Positions 41,878 to 49,900 of a DNA stretch of 64,000 nucleotides are shown here, piece by piece. The stretch spans positions 59,726 to 123,725 of the forward strand of contig JARRNT010000018.1 of assembly GCA_037384645.1 (NCBI GenBank). Direction: 5' to 3'. Both the position numbers and the translations under genes were made by a program. Position 1 is the first letter of the stretch. Each line of letters begins with the position of its first letter. The notes below the pieces were generated by a model. That model had not been told where the DNA came from. It was given only the letters and a program-made list of their open reading frames with translations, and did not search any database. The DNA is from RI-92 sp037384645. GTDB lineage: Bacteria > Pseudomonadota > Gammaproteobacteria > UBA6429 > Thiohalophilaceae.

Positions 41878-44034
41878 ATGTCGAAATACGCCTCACCGCG
41901 CCTGCGTTTCAGTATCCGCTTCAAACTGTTACTGGTTGCCTCCACGTTGTTGATCATTCCGATCATCGGGACCAAATATATTCGCGAAATGGAGGACTAC
42001 CTGCGTCAGCAGCAGCAGAACGCCCTCCTGACCCGTACCCAGATGGTAGCCGCGGTTTTCCAGGGCAAACCCAGGCTGTTCAAGACCCAAAGCAGCGATG
42101 CCTACCCGACCCGGGGAGTAAGACATGTCCTGATCCGCCCCCTGCATTCACCGATCCAGCTCGACGGCTATCTCGATGACTGGGCACCTTATCGGGATCG
42201 CATGCAACTTTATACCGCGGACAATGCCGTCAAGGGTTCCGAACCCGCCTCGTTGAGTTTTTATCACCAGCTCGGATTTTACGGTAAATATGTTTATGCC
42301 GTTTTCCAGGTGAAAGACGATCATATCGTGTATCGCGCACCCAACAGTCTGCGCATCGACAATGCCGATCACCTGTTGATCGTGATGACGGATAAATTCG
42401 GGCGGGTTCACCGCTATATGATCTCGACCCTTGCCCCCGGCTGGGTCAACGCCTACCTGATGAGTGACGACCCCGAGAATCCGATCCCGCTGGCACCCGA
42501 GTTACGTATCAAGGGGGAATGGCAGGAAACCCGTGAAGGATACAATATCGAAATTCGTATCCCCATCAGCATGCTGGGCCACAAGCTCTCCTTTGCCATC
42601 GCCGATGTTGATGATCCGGTCAGCCGTGCAATCGACACGGTGATCAGTACTGCGGGCATTGAAGGCAAGAACACCCTGGGCACGATTATGTTTCCCTCAC
42701 AGGAGGCGGAAAATATACTCGAGCGTCTGAAACAACCTTTGATGCGTACCTGGGTCATCGACAAGGAAAACCGGGTGATTGCCCGCATTGGCTCCCTCAC
42801 CCCGGACCCCGATGAGGTCGATACCTATGATGATAATCCGGACAAACCGGAGCCATCATTTTTATCCGGCCTGATGACGCTGTTTTACAAATTGATTCTG
42901 AAACAGCCTGCGAACGAATTTCAGGACGCCCTGCTCAATGCCTCGCGACTTGACAGTATCGAGTTCCGTGAAGCCATGGCCGGTAAACCCGCCACCCGCT
43001 GGCGCCAGACTCCGGACAAGCAGGCCACGATCCTGACTGCCGCCTACCCGGTATTCAAGGGCAAGAAAGTAATCGGTGCCGTTGCTATCGAACAAACCAG
43101 CAATGCCATCCTGCTGGCACAAAACCGCGCAATGGAAATTCTGTTCAACCTCAGCGCACTGGCCTTTCTCATCGCCTGTACCGTGCTGCTGATTTTTGCT
43201 TCCCGGCTGTCGCACCGCATCCGGCGCCTGCGTGATACCTCGGAGGCTGCCATCACACCCGATGGACGGGTCGTTGGTGAAATTGGTGCGACACGTGACA
43301 GCGACGAGATCGGCGACCTGTCACGCAGTGTTGCCAATATCCTCGAGCGCCTTGCGCAATACAATCGCTACCTGGAATCCATGGCCGGTAAACTCTCCCA
43401 TGAATTACGCACGCCCATTACCGTGGTCAAGTCGTCTCTCGATAATCTCGATCCGGACAGTAATCCAGATGAGATCGATACCTATACCCAGCGGGCGCGC
43501 GATGGTATCGATCGTCTCAACAATTTGTTAACCCGGATGAGTGAAGCCACGCGCCTGGAACAAACCCTGCAAAGTGAGCAACTGGCTCGTTTCGACCTGT
43601 ATAAGGTGGTACAAGGCTGTATCGAAGGTTACCGGCTGGCTCACCCGTCAATCCAGTTCATTTGTCATTGTCATGAAGGGGTTGCCATGCAGGGTGTACC
43701 GGATCTCATGGCCCAGATGCTGGACAAACTGGTCAGTAACGCCATTGACTTTCATACACCACAAACACCGATACAGATCAGCCTGGATACTGATGGCAGG
43801 CAGGTTATGTTACTGGTCAGTAACAGCGGCCCGGCCTTACCGGATGAAATGCAGGGTAACCTGTTCGAATCCATGGTATCGATACGAAACACGAAAGGTG
43901 AACAGCCGCATCTTGGACTGGGTCTGTATATCGTCAGACTCATCATTGAGTTTCATAAAGGCCGCGCTATCGCCCGCAACCGCGATGACAAAACTGGCGT
44001 GGAATTCCGTATTACTCTGCCCGCAGCGACTTAA
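41878..44034 (+). CDS. Proteobacterial dedicated sortase system histidine kinase
   Basis: A 718-residue membrane kinase. An N-terminal helix (about 15-35) and a second at about 420-440 enclose a large periplasmic sensor of some 380 residues. Its first part (IQLDGYLDDWAPYRD near 88, then YVYAVFQVKDDHIVYR near 137) resembles the CBM9/DOMON-like sugar- or haem-binding beta-sandwich. HAMP-like residues follow at about 440-500. The H-box is GKLSHELRTPITVV near 504 and the C-terminal ATPase region ends HLGLGLYIVRLIIEFHKG. It begins 3 bp after the response-regulator gene. The signal sensed is unknown; a glycan ligand is inference from the fold pattern. Confidence 0.9.
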   Translation: MSKYASPRLRFSIRFKLLLVASTLLIIPIIGTKYIREMEDYLRQQQQNALLTRTQMVAAVFQGKPRLFKTQSSDAYPTRGVRHVLIRPLHSPIQLDGYLDDWAPYRDRMQLYTADNAVKGSEPASLSFYHQLGFYGKYVYAVFQVKDDHIVYRAPNSLRIDNADHLLIVMTDKFGRVHRYMISTLAPGWVNAYLMSDDPENPIPLAPELRIKGEWQETREGYNIEIRIPISMLGHKLSFAIADVDDPVSRAIDTVISTAGIEGKNTLGTIMFPSQEAENILERLKQPLMRTWVIDKENRVIARIGSLTPDPDEVDTYDDNPDKPEPSFLSGLMTLFYKLILKQPANEFQDALLNASRLDSIEFREAMAGKPATRWRQTPDKQATILTAAYPVFKGKKVIGAVAIEQTSNAILLAQNRAMEILFNLSALAFLIACTVLLIFASRLSHRIRRLRDTSEAAITPDGRVVGEIGATRDSDEIGDLSRSVANILERLAQYNRYLESMAGKLSHELRTPITVVKSSLDNLDPDSNPDEIDTYTQRARDGIDRLNNLLTRMSEATRLEQTLQSEQLARFDLYKVVQGCIEGYRLAHPSIQFICHCHEGVAMQGVPDLMAQMLDKLVSNAIDFHTPQTPIQISLDTDGRQVMLLVSNSGPALPDEMQGNLFESMVSIRNTKGEQPHLGLGLYIVRLIIEFHKGRAIARNRDDKTGVEFRITLPAAT

Positions 44035-44093
44035 GGCCGGGGAAAGTTCCTGCATTCGCACCAACCAGGACCTTTCAACCGACAGACGCCATA

Positions 44094-44111
44094 TTTGATC
44101 ATTTTTGATCA
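44094..44111. promoter_or_regulatory. TTTGATCA direct repeat before the OmpA-type lipoprotein gene
   Basis: TTTGATCA at 44094-44101 and 44104-44111, ten bases apart, about 105 bp before the next start codon. Each copy contains a GATC site that the Dam enzyme encoded in this window would methylate. Confidence 0.35.
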
Positions 44112-44215
44112 CGGCTCTTACTCGTTTTTGACCGCGTCCTGCCAGCATCCTCGTGTTTAATACCTACACGTAAACAAAACAGGCGTACCGCCTGAATTAA
44201 CACGAGGACAAGATC

Positions 44216-44905
44216 ATGCAATCAGCTCAATTCAAACTGAAGCCAATACGCACCCTGGGCGTATTCCTAACCTGCGGAGTACTGATCGCAGGATGTGCCG
44301 GCAATACTGTCAAGCCCACGAATCAGGACACAGGCCCGATCACGACATCGCAGCTTGATAAGGGGCAGATGGATAATGACGCAAGCACACCCGTTGCCCA
44401 AACACCCTCAACGGACAATTCCATGGCAAGCGGTGACACCACGGCAACGGCGGTGCAATCCGATACAGATTCCACAGCGGCAGACAACAGCAACAACGTA
44501 AGCGAAACTGACATGACAACTGAACAGCCTGCCAGCCAGGCGAGCGCCACCCCGCTGGAACCGGCACAAACCACGTTTTACTTCGGTATCAACCAGGCCC
44601 GGCTTAACGATCAGGATAAGACCGTGCTCCAGCAGCACGCCAGTTTTCTCAAGGCCAATCCGACACTGGTACTCGAAATCAACGGTCATACCGACAGCAC
44701 GGGCAAGCACGCATACAACGAATACCTCAGCAAACAACGAGCCGAAGCCGTCGCCAAAATTCTCATCAATGACGGCGTAAAACGTTCACAACTCGTGATC
44801 AATGCACTGGCGGACAGCAAACCGCTGAGCGATCAGTCCGACCCGGGCAAGAACCGCCGGGTTGAACTCCAGTACGACGACATGAACATGGTAAGCAGCA
44901 AGTAG
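44216..44905 (+). CDS. OmpA-family lipoprotein of the sortase system
   Basis: A 229-residue lipoprotein. The lipobox is LIAGC (cysteine near residue 27). A long Thr/Ser/Asp/Asn-rich linker (about 30-115) follows, then an OmpA-type peptidoglycan-binding domain (about 118-222) with TTFYFGINQARLNDQDK, LEINGHTDSTG and SKQRAEAVA and the final GKNRRVELQYD. It should sit in the outer membrane and bind the cell wall. An OmpA-family member is a recognised part of the proteobacterial sortase system, which fits its place after the kinase. It is followed by a long hairpin terminator. Confidence 0.88.
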   Translation: MQSAQFKLKPIRTLGVFLTCGVLIAGCAGNTVKPTNQDTGPITTSQLDKGQMDNDASTPVAQTPSTDNSMASGDTTATAVQSDTDSTAADNSNNVSETDMTTEQPASQASATPLEPAQTTFYFGINQARLNDQDKTVLQQHASFLKANPTLVLEINGHTDSTGKHAYNEYLSKQRAEAVAKILINDGVKRSQLVINALADSKPLSDQSDPGKNRRVELQYDDMNMVSSK

Positions 44906-44917
44906 GTAAACCGGTTT

Positions 44918-44991
44918 GGGGCCAGACAAGACGAGCACTGATTCACTCCTCCCTCCTGTTCTCTCCATCAGTGTGTCTGGCCCCTTTTTTT
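44918..44991 (+). terminator. Long hairpin terminator after the OmpA-type gene
   Basis: GGGGCCAGACA (44918-44928) pairs perfectly with TGTCTGGCCCC (44974-44984), followed by seven T. An inner stem CACTGAT/ATCAGTG extends it. The 3' arm and the T-run lie inside the last codons of convergent btuF. Confidence 0.88.
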
Positions 44992-45881
44992 AACGCGCGT
45001 AAATGTTTCCTGGCAATATCCGCCTGATGGCATAATATTCTGGCTCCCTCCAGGATTCGTGGCGTATCCCGTTGCATCAGATCCGCATCGATATAAAAAA
45101 GGTTGTGTGCACGCACCGCCGTGAGTTGCGACCAGGATTGCCAGATAGCAAGATTCTGTGATCGGACCTCGGGCGAACCGCCGCTGATGATCATTTGCGG
45201 ATTTTTCGCCAGCACGGCCTCCTTACTCACAACCGGTGCCAGGATCGGGGCATCTGCAAAGATATTATGTATCCCGCACAGGCCCATGACATGACTGATG
45301 ATGTGCCTGCCGTTGATCGTGTAAATTGGCTGGTTCCATATCTGATAGAAGCCGGTAATCGCCTTATGCCCGGCATAGTGATGCTTCAGTTCGGTAATAC
45401 CACTACGCAGGTGTTTCGCCACATGGTCGGCCTGGGCCTGTGCACCCAGCAACTTGCCCAGTCGAATCAACGTGGTCACGATATCCTGCAGACTGTGGGG
45501 CTCACTGCGGTATACCGGGATGCCCATGCGCTCTATTGCCCGTAGTTGTTGTGGCCGGTTGCCGCTGCGCCAGGCAAGGACCAGGTCCGGATGAAAACTC
45601 AGTATGGCCTCCAGATTGAGGCTGTCACTGCTGCCGATACGCGGGATATGTTTCGCCGCCGAAGGATAATTGCTGTATTGAACGGTCGCCACGACATGCT
45701 TGCCTGCACCGATATCGTAAACAAGCTCCGTCAGATTGGGGGCCAGGGTAATCACCCGGCTCGCGGGTTGTGTTAAGCGAACCAGACGTCCGCTGTCATC
45801 GTGCACGCTGACAGCCAGGACTATTATGGCATGCGATGTTAATAAAAGGATGGAGATGACAGACCAGACCCTGGCCGGCAT
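44943..45881 (-). CDS. btuF: Periplasmic substrate-binding protein, probably cobalamin (BtuF-like)
   Basis: A 312-residue helical-backbone binding protein with a Sec signal (residues 1-23). RVITLAPNLTELVYDIGAGKHVVA near 43 and LEAILSFHPDLVLAW near 88 are typical of the BtuF/FepB class. No lipobox is seen. It delivers ligand to a BtuC-BtuD-type permease, presumably the one at 30.6 kb. The start codon directly follows the CobC-like stop, so they are one unit. The last fifteen codons are read through the 3' arm of the opposite-strand terminator and form a charged tail that probably is not part of the fold. Confidence 0.85.
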   Translation of the reverse strand: MPARVWSVISILLLTSHAIIVLAVSVHDDSGRLVRLTQPASRVITLAPNLTELVYDIGAGKHVVATVQYSNYPSAAKHIPRIGSSDSLNLEAILSFHPDLVLAWRSGNRPQQLRAIERMGIPVYRSEPHSLQDIVTTLIRLGKLLGAQAQADHVAKHLRSGITELKHHYAGHKAITGFYQIWNQPIYTINGRHIISHVMGLCGIHNIFADAPILAPVVSKEAVLAKNPQMIISGGSPEVRSQNLAIWQSWSQLTAVRAHNLFYIDADLMQRDTPRILEGARILCHQADIARKHLRALKKGARHTDGENRREE

Positions 45882-46481
45882 TTACAGACAACCGCCGTGA
45901 AAGTGCAGCCGCGGAAACCACTCACCATCAACCTGTTCCAGTTCAAAACGGGTGATACTGGCATTACTGACCTGGATCCGGAATACATGCTGCATCGGTA
46001 TGCCCAGCAGATACAACATGGACATTCGGATCACGCCCGCATGGCACACCAGCAAGGTATGTTGATCTGCAAAACTCGTCAGCAAATCCTGCCAGGCTGC
46101 TTTTATCCTGTCATGAAAGTCCTGCATGGGCTCGGCCCCTTCGGGCCGATGGCGGATCGGATCGCGCCAGAAACGATGCAGTATATCGGGGTCTTCAGCC
46201 TTGAGTTCCGCGGCGGTCCTGCCTTCCCAGTCACCAAAGCCAATTTCCATCCAGCGCGGATCACTGTGTACCGGTAGTTGATGACGCCGGGCTAGTTCCC
46301 GGGCAAATTCATCACAGCGTCGTAATGGTGAGGTCAGGATCTGCTGCCAGGGCCGATGTTCACCAACGGCCTCTCGCATTTGACGCCAGCCCTTGTCACT
46401 CAGCGGATCATCTATCTGGCCTCGATATTTGCGGCCGCCCACCGGTTCACCGTGGCGAATCAGGTCAACGATCGTGGTCAT
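45882..46481 (-). CDS. cobC: Histidine phosphatase, probable alpha-ribazole phosphatase
   Basis: A 199-residue histidine phosphatase. The catalytic motif is VDLIRHGEPVG at the start (phosphohistidine in RHG), with a second arginine and histidine in SPLRRCDEFA and LLVCHAGVIRM near 145. The proton donor lies in MEIGFGDWEG near 80, matching CobC proteins that remove phosphate from alpha-ribazole 5'-phosphate in cobalamin synthesis. Linkage to btuF supports that role; a general phosphoglycerate-mutase-like phosphatase is the alternative. It lies 35 bp after ampE on the same strand. Confidence 0.8.
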   Translation of the reverse strand: MTTIVDLIRHGEPVGGRKYRGQIDDPLSDKGWRQMREAVGEHRPWQQILTSPLRRCDEFARELARRHQLPVHSDPRWMEIGFGDWEGRTAAELKAEDPDILHRFWRDPIRHRPEGAEPMQDFHDRIKAAWQDLLTSFADQHTLLVCHAGVIRMSMLYLLGIPMQHVFRIQVSNASITRFELEQVDGEWFPRLHFHGGCL

Positions 46482-46516
46482 GGCCTACATCAACACTGCA
46501 AAAAATATCATTGAAA

Positions 46517-47374
46517 TCAAATTAGCCAGCCGACAATGACCATAAGACCCATGACGGTGATCCAGGCGATAACCGCCCGTTTGGACAGAGCGAGGACGTC
46601 CTGCACCCCTGCCAGATCCGGCTGGTTCTCACCTTCAGTTGAAGCAGGAATCGCGCCCAGGCCCGCCTCGACGAGCAGGCTTTCACTGTCGCGCCGCCAT
46701 AAGTCATTGAAGTGTTGCAGGGACTGCAAGGTTTCGACAAAACCGCCCACTACCGCGAAAGCAAGGACAGTCAATCGTGCCGGTATCCACATCAGAATCC
46801 GGTACATGTCGACGATGGCATCGGCCAGGCCACCCTGCAAGCCGTCATAGCGCAGACGCAGCAGACAGGTAGCACGAAACAGCACGGCACCGACCGGGCC
46901 CAGGACCAGGAACCAGAAAAAGATCCCCAGGATATTTTCACAGATTCGGATTAACAGGGTCTGCTTGACCCGTTCGGCGGTCACAACGGGATCATCATCC
47001 ACTTCCTGTGCACACAGAGCCTCGGCATGACGGTTGGCTTCAGCCACCTCTCCTGACTGCATGGCATGTAGATAATCCCGAGCCTGGCGCATGGGATCGA
47101 TGGGACCCAGTGACATGAGCAGGACAAACACGGCGAAGACGAACCCGAACACGACCCAGACATGGGTCAGCAGCGCAGACACCAGCCAGACTCCAATTAC
47201 GACCGGTGCGAGAATGGCCAGTACCGTTACCGGTCCTTCCCGCAGTCTGGATTTTTGCATCTGCAACAGCACCCAGTCGGTCAGCGTGGCAAACCAGGCA
47301 TACTGGCGCCATCCCTCCAGTGACTTGATGGTCAGCTCGAATACGATACCTAGCAGAATCGCGATAAAACTCAT
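46517..47374 (-). CDS. ampE: AmpE-family inner-membrane protein
   Basis: A 285-residue membrane protein of the AmpE/CobD-like group. Membrane helices are seen at about 2-14, 50-85, 150-175, 200-217 and 263-284. GPIDPMRQARDYL near 90, and IRICENILGIFFWFLVLGPVGAVLFR near 140-166, are the conserved blocks. AmpE is encoded after AmpD in many gammaproteobacteria and affects beta-lactamase induction, but its activity is not established. Since it lies next to a CobC-like gene, a CbiB role was considered; the ampD neighbour and length favour AmpE. Confidence 0.85.
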   Translation of the reverse strand: MSFIAILLGIVFELTIKSLEGWRQYAWFATLTDWVLLQMQKSRLREGPVTVLAILAPVVIGVWLVSALLTHVWVVFGFVFAVFVLLMSLGPIDPMRQARDYLHAMQSGEVAEANRHAEALCAQEVDDDPVVTAERVKQTLLIRICENILGIFFWFLVLGPVGAVLFRATCLLRLRYDGLQGGLADAIVDMYRILMWIPARLTVLAFAVVGGFVETLQSLQHFNDLWRRDSESLLVEAGLGAIPASTEGENQPDLAGVQDVLALSKRAVIAWITVMGLMVIVGWLI

Positions 47375-47421
47375 GGTGTCCTGTTCTCCGCCCTTTCCTC
47401 ACGGGTCTATGCGGGTCGATT

Positions 47422-47988
47422 CTAACCTAATCGGGTATCCAGTTCATGATGCAATTTTGACCACTCGAAGGCCGGCCCCGGGTCCGTCTTGCGCTCAGGG
47501 GCAATATCGCTGTGGCCGGTGATGCGGTCACGGCTGATTTCGGGGTAATTGCGCATCAGGCATTCGATGAGGTCAGCAAGCTGGGCATACTGGGCATCGG
47601 TATAGGGAATGGTATCCGCCCCTTCCAGCTCGATCCCGATGGAAAAATCATTACAGCGCATGCGGTCCTGGAAACAGGACTCACCGGCATGCCAGGCCCG
47701 CCGATGCAGGGGCACGAACTGGATGACCTCGCCGTCGCGGCGGACCAGGAGATGGGTGGAAACCTGCAGGCCTTCGATACTGGCAAAAAACGGATGCACA
47801 GCCGGGTCCAGGCGATTGGTAAACAGGGCTTCGATATGCGGGCCACCAAACTCCCCCGGCGGCATACTGATGCCGTGGATCACGATCAGACTGATAGCGG
47901 CATCCGCCGGACGATCGTCGACATTGGGTGAAGGTACATACAGGGTATCCATCAGTAGCCCGGTTGCCAGGTCGATAGCAAAACTCAT
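47422..47988 (-). CDS. ampD: 1,6-anhydro-N-acetylmuramyl-L-alanine amidase
   Basis: A 188-residue cytoplasmic zinc amidase. The first zinc histidine is in LIVIHGISMPPGEFGG near residue 36, the second zinc histidine and last ligand lie in ITGHSDIAPERKTDPGP near 158, and RRAWHAGESCF near 98 contacts substrate. It splits the peptide from anhydro-MurNAc during wall recycling. The start MSFAIDLATG overlaps the stop of the thioredoxin-like gene by four bases. No ampC or ampR gene is present nearby. Confidence 0.94.
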   Translation of the reverse strand: MSFAIDLATGLLMDTLYVPSPNVDDRPADAAISLIVIHGISMPPGEFGGPHIEALFTNRLDPAVHPFFASIEGLQVSTHLLVRRDGEVIQFVPLHRRAWHAGESCFQDRMRCNDFSIGIELEGADTIPYTDAQYAQLADLIECLMRNYPEISRDRITGHSDIAPERKTDPGPAFEWSKLHHELDTRLG

Positions 47989-48338
47989 GGCGCATCCTGG
48001 GCCGGGGCCGCCAGTACCTTGTCGAGGGAATGGTCGATGGTATCGAGTCTGGCCTCGCATTGCAGGGGCGCATGATATTGCCCGTTAACGAAAACAAACA
48101 GGGAAGGCAAATGGAAAACCTCGTATTCCCGGGTCAGGCCCATGCTCTGCTGGGCATCCACTTCAAAGATATTCAGTGTCGGCCGTGTCCCGGCAAGCTG
48201 GTCCAGCAGTGCTTTCCAGTAACGACAGCTGTTACAGCCTTCATTGCTGAAAAAGACGATACTGGCTCCGAGGGTCTCCTGGATCACGGCATAAAAATCC
48301 GTATCATCCAGCTTGCGCAGAAACTGCTTATTCATCAT
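47985..48338 (-). CDS. Thioredoxin-like protein
   Basis: A 117-residue thioredoxin-fold protein with a CxxC active site CNSC (FFSNEGCNSCRYW near residue 35) and the cis-proline in FHLPSLFVF near 77. No signal peptide, so it should be cytoplasmic. The active-site sequence is unlike thioredoxin 1 (CGPC) and lacks the proline, suggesting a different redox potential or partner. It overlaps the CBS gene by 11 bp and ampD by 4 bp, inside a tightly coupled operon. A role in redox control of the transport proteins encoded upstream is conjecture. Confidence 0.8.
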   Translation of the reverse strand: MMNKQFLRKLDDTDFYAVIQETLGASIVFFSNEGCNSCRYWKALLDQLAGTRPTLNIFEVDAQQSMGLTREYEVFHLPSLFVFVNGQYHAPLQCEARLDTIDHSLDKVLAAPAQDAP

Positions 48339-48738
48339 TCGTCATTACCATGCCTTGTAATACCATGTCTGTAAAACTGACGATACCCAATAGTTTACCC
48401 CCCTCGATCACCGGTGCCCGGGACAGACCAAACTTTTCAAACAAACGCGCACAATAGCGGATATCCATTTGTGGATCGATAGCGATGACCGGTTTGGACA
48501 TGACTTCGTAGACATTGACCCGCTCTGGCGCCCTGTCTCTGGCAAGGACATGCTTGGCAATATCGGAGATGAGGACAATACCGTATTCATCATCGGCATG
48601 GCGTTTATCCACGATGAGACACTTGGTTTCGACATGCCGCATCCTGACCAGGGCATCTTTGACGGTGGTCATTCCATCGACCAGATCATAGCCGGTTTTC
48701 ATGACATCGCGAACACGAATGACTTTGCGCTCACTCAT
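48328..48738 (-). CDS. CBS-domain protein
   Basis: A 136-residue protein made almost wholly of a CBS pair: VRDVMKTGYDLVDGMTTVKD near residue 9 and VYEVMSKPVIAIDPQMDIRY near 75, each followed by the second half of the domain (GIVLISDIAKHVL and LLGIVSFTDMVLQG). Such modules bind adenine nucleotides and adjust partner proteins. It has four-base overlap with the P-II-like gene and is part of the DUF1538 operon, so it probably senses energy charge for that transporter. Confidence 0.88.
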   Translation of the reverse strand: MSERKVIRVRDVMKTGYDLVDGMTTVKDALVRMRHVETKCLIVDKRHADDEYGIVLISDIAKHVLARDRAPERVNVYEVMSKPVIAIDPQMDIRYCARLFEKFGLSRAPVIEGGKLLGIVSFTDMVLQGMVMTNDE

Positions 48739-49085
48739 ATCTGGTCCTCCACGACTTCCGTCAGGTTCTGAATTTGCTGACGCACCCCGACAGCATCTTC
48801 CACATCAATCTGGAAAGCAATACCGGTTCCCGGTTTTTCGTCAAACTCCCCGACCCTGGCAATGGTCTCCAGGATACTGCGCGACAAGTGTTCTTCCACC
48901 AGGAACAAGAGCATATCGCGTTGCGTTTCCAGGGTCAGGCCGAAGAAGGTCTTGCTGCGTTTCAGGCCTTCACCGCGGGCATGGTTGATCACGGTCGCAC
49001 CGGTAGCACCGGTGGTACGTGCGGCATCCATCACGGCATCGGTCTTGTTGTCTTCCACCAGAGCGATGATGAGTTTGAAGTGCAT
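48735..49085 (-). CDS. P-II-like regulatory protein
   Basis: A 116-residue protein with the P-II fold pattern: FKLIIALVEDNKTDAVMDAARTTGATGATVIN at the start and a T-loop-like region around GLKRSKTFFGLTLETQRD. LETIARVGEFDEKPGTGIAFQIDV forms the second half. It lacks the tyrosine uridylylation motif of GlnB/GlnK. P-II-like proteins commonly gate adjacent membrane transporters after binding nucleotides or small ligands. The gene lies 2 bp after the second DUF1538 gene and overlaps the CBS gene, which supports a sensor role for that transporter. Confidence 0.82.
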   Translation of the reverse strand: MHFKLIIALVEDNKTDAVMDAARTTGATGATVINHARGEGLKRSKTFFGLTLETQRDMLLFLVEEHLSRSILETIARVGEFDEKPGTGIAFQIDVEDAVGVRQQIQNLTEVVEDQI

Positions 49086-49087
49086 AT

Positions 49088-49900
49088 CTAGTCTCCTGTT
49101 TCAGTAATACTACTAGGCTGTTGCCCCTTGCCTGCCCGCCAGTGGGCAAGCTGGGCATAACCCATGACCGTCATCATGGGAAATAAACTGGCAAAGGCAA
49201 TCAGGCCAAAGCCATCAACCAGTGGACTACGGCCGGGAATGGTGGTTGCCAGGCCGATACCGAGGGCGGTCACCAGCGGCACGGTCACGGTCGATGTCGT
49301 TACTCCACCCGAATCATAGGCCAGCGCAATAATCGAACGCGGTGCGAAATACGTCTGTATCATGACAAACACATAGCCACTGATGATGTAGTATTGCAAG
49401 TACGTACCGGTAATAATGCGAAACGCCCCCAATGCGATGCCGATAGCGACGCCAATGGCCACGGCAATACGCAATCCCCAGATATTAATGGCGCCGCCGG
49501 AAACCTCGCTGGCCTTAATGGCGACGGCAATCAACGCCGGTTCGGCAATGGTCGTGGCGAAGCCAATCGCCGCCGCAAAGATATACACCCAATAATAGTC
49601 CTGCCAGTGAATTGCATGGGTCACGCCGGCCAGACTGCCATAAATAAAATGTGGATCCGTAAGTTGTTTTGCCATTAACTCACCCAACGGAAACAGGGCC
49701 TTGTCCAGGCCTACCAGGAAACAGGCCAGCCCGATCACTACGTAGACCAGGCCAATCAGTGTTTTTCTAAGATTGTGGATACGCTGACGCAGGATGAAAA
49801 GCTGGAACCCGAACATGACCAGGATAATTGGCAGCACATCACGCATGGTATCCAGCAGGGTGAAAAACAGGGTCAGGTGTGTGCCGCTGTGCTGCTCCAT
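49088..49900 (-). CDS. DUF1538 membrane protein (second subunit)
   Basis: A 270-residue polytopic membrane protein of the DUF1538 family, about seven helices. The block FGFATTIAEPALIAVAIKA near residue 118 and AYDSGGVTTSTVTVPLVTALGIGLA near 205 are the family's conserved parts, also found in its partner. A pair of DUF1538 proteins was reported as a two-part sodium/proton antiporter (UmpA/UmpB) in Halomonas; I recall this and cannot check it here. Its start overlaps the stop of the first subunit by one base, so the pair is probably made in equal amounts. Confidence 0.85.
   Translation of the reverse strand: MEQHSGTHLTLFFTLLDTMRDVLPIILVMFGFQLFILRQRIHNLRKTLIGLVYVVIGLACFLVGLDKALFPLGELMAKQLTDPHFIYGSLAGVTHAIHWQDYYWVYIFAAAIGFATTIAEPALIAVAIKASEVSGGAINIWGLRIAVAIGVAIGIALGAFRIITGTYLQYYIISGYVFVMIQTYFAPRSIIALAYDSGGVTTSTVTVPLVTALGIGLATTIPGRSPLVDGFGLIAFASLFPMMTVMGYAQLAHWRAGKGQQPSSITETGD

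Noticed and set aside
46517..47374. Reading the AmpE-like gene as CbiB/CobD of cobalamin synthesis
   Set aside because: The neighbouring ampD, the length and the lack of other de novo cobalamin genes favour AmpE.
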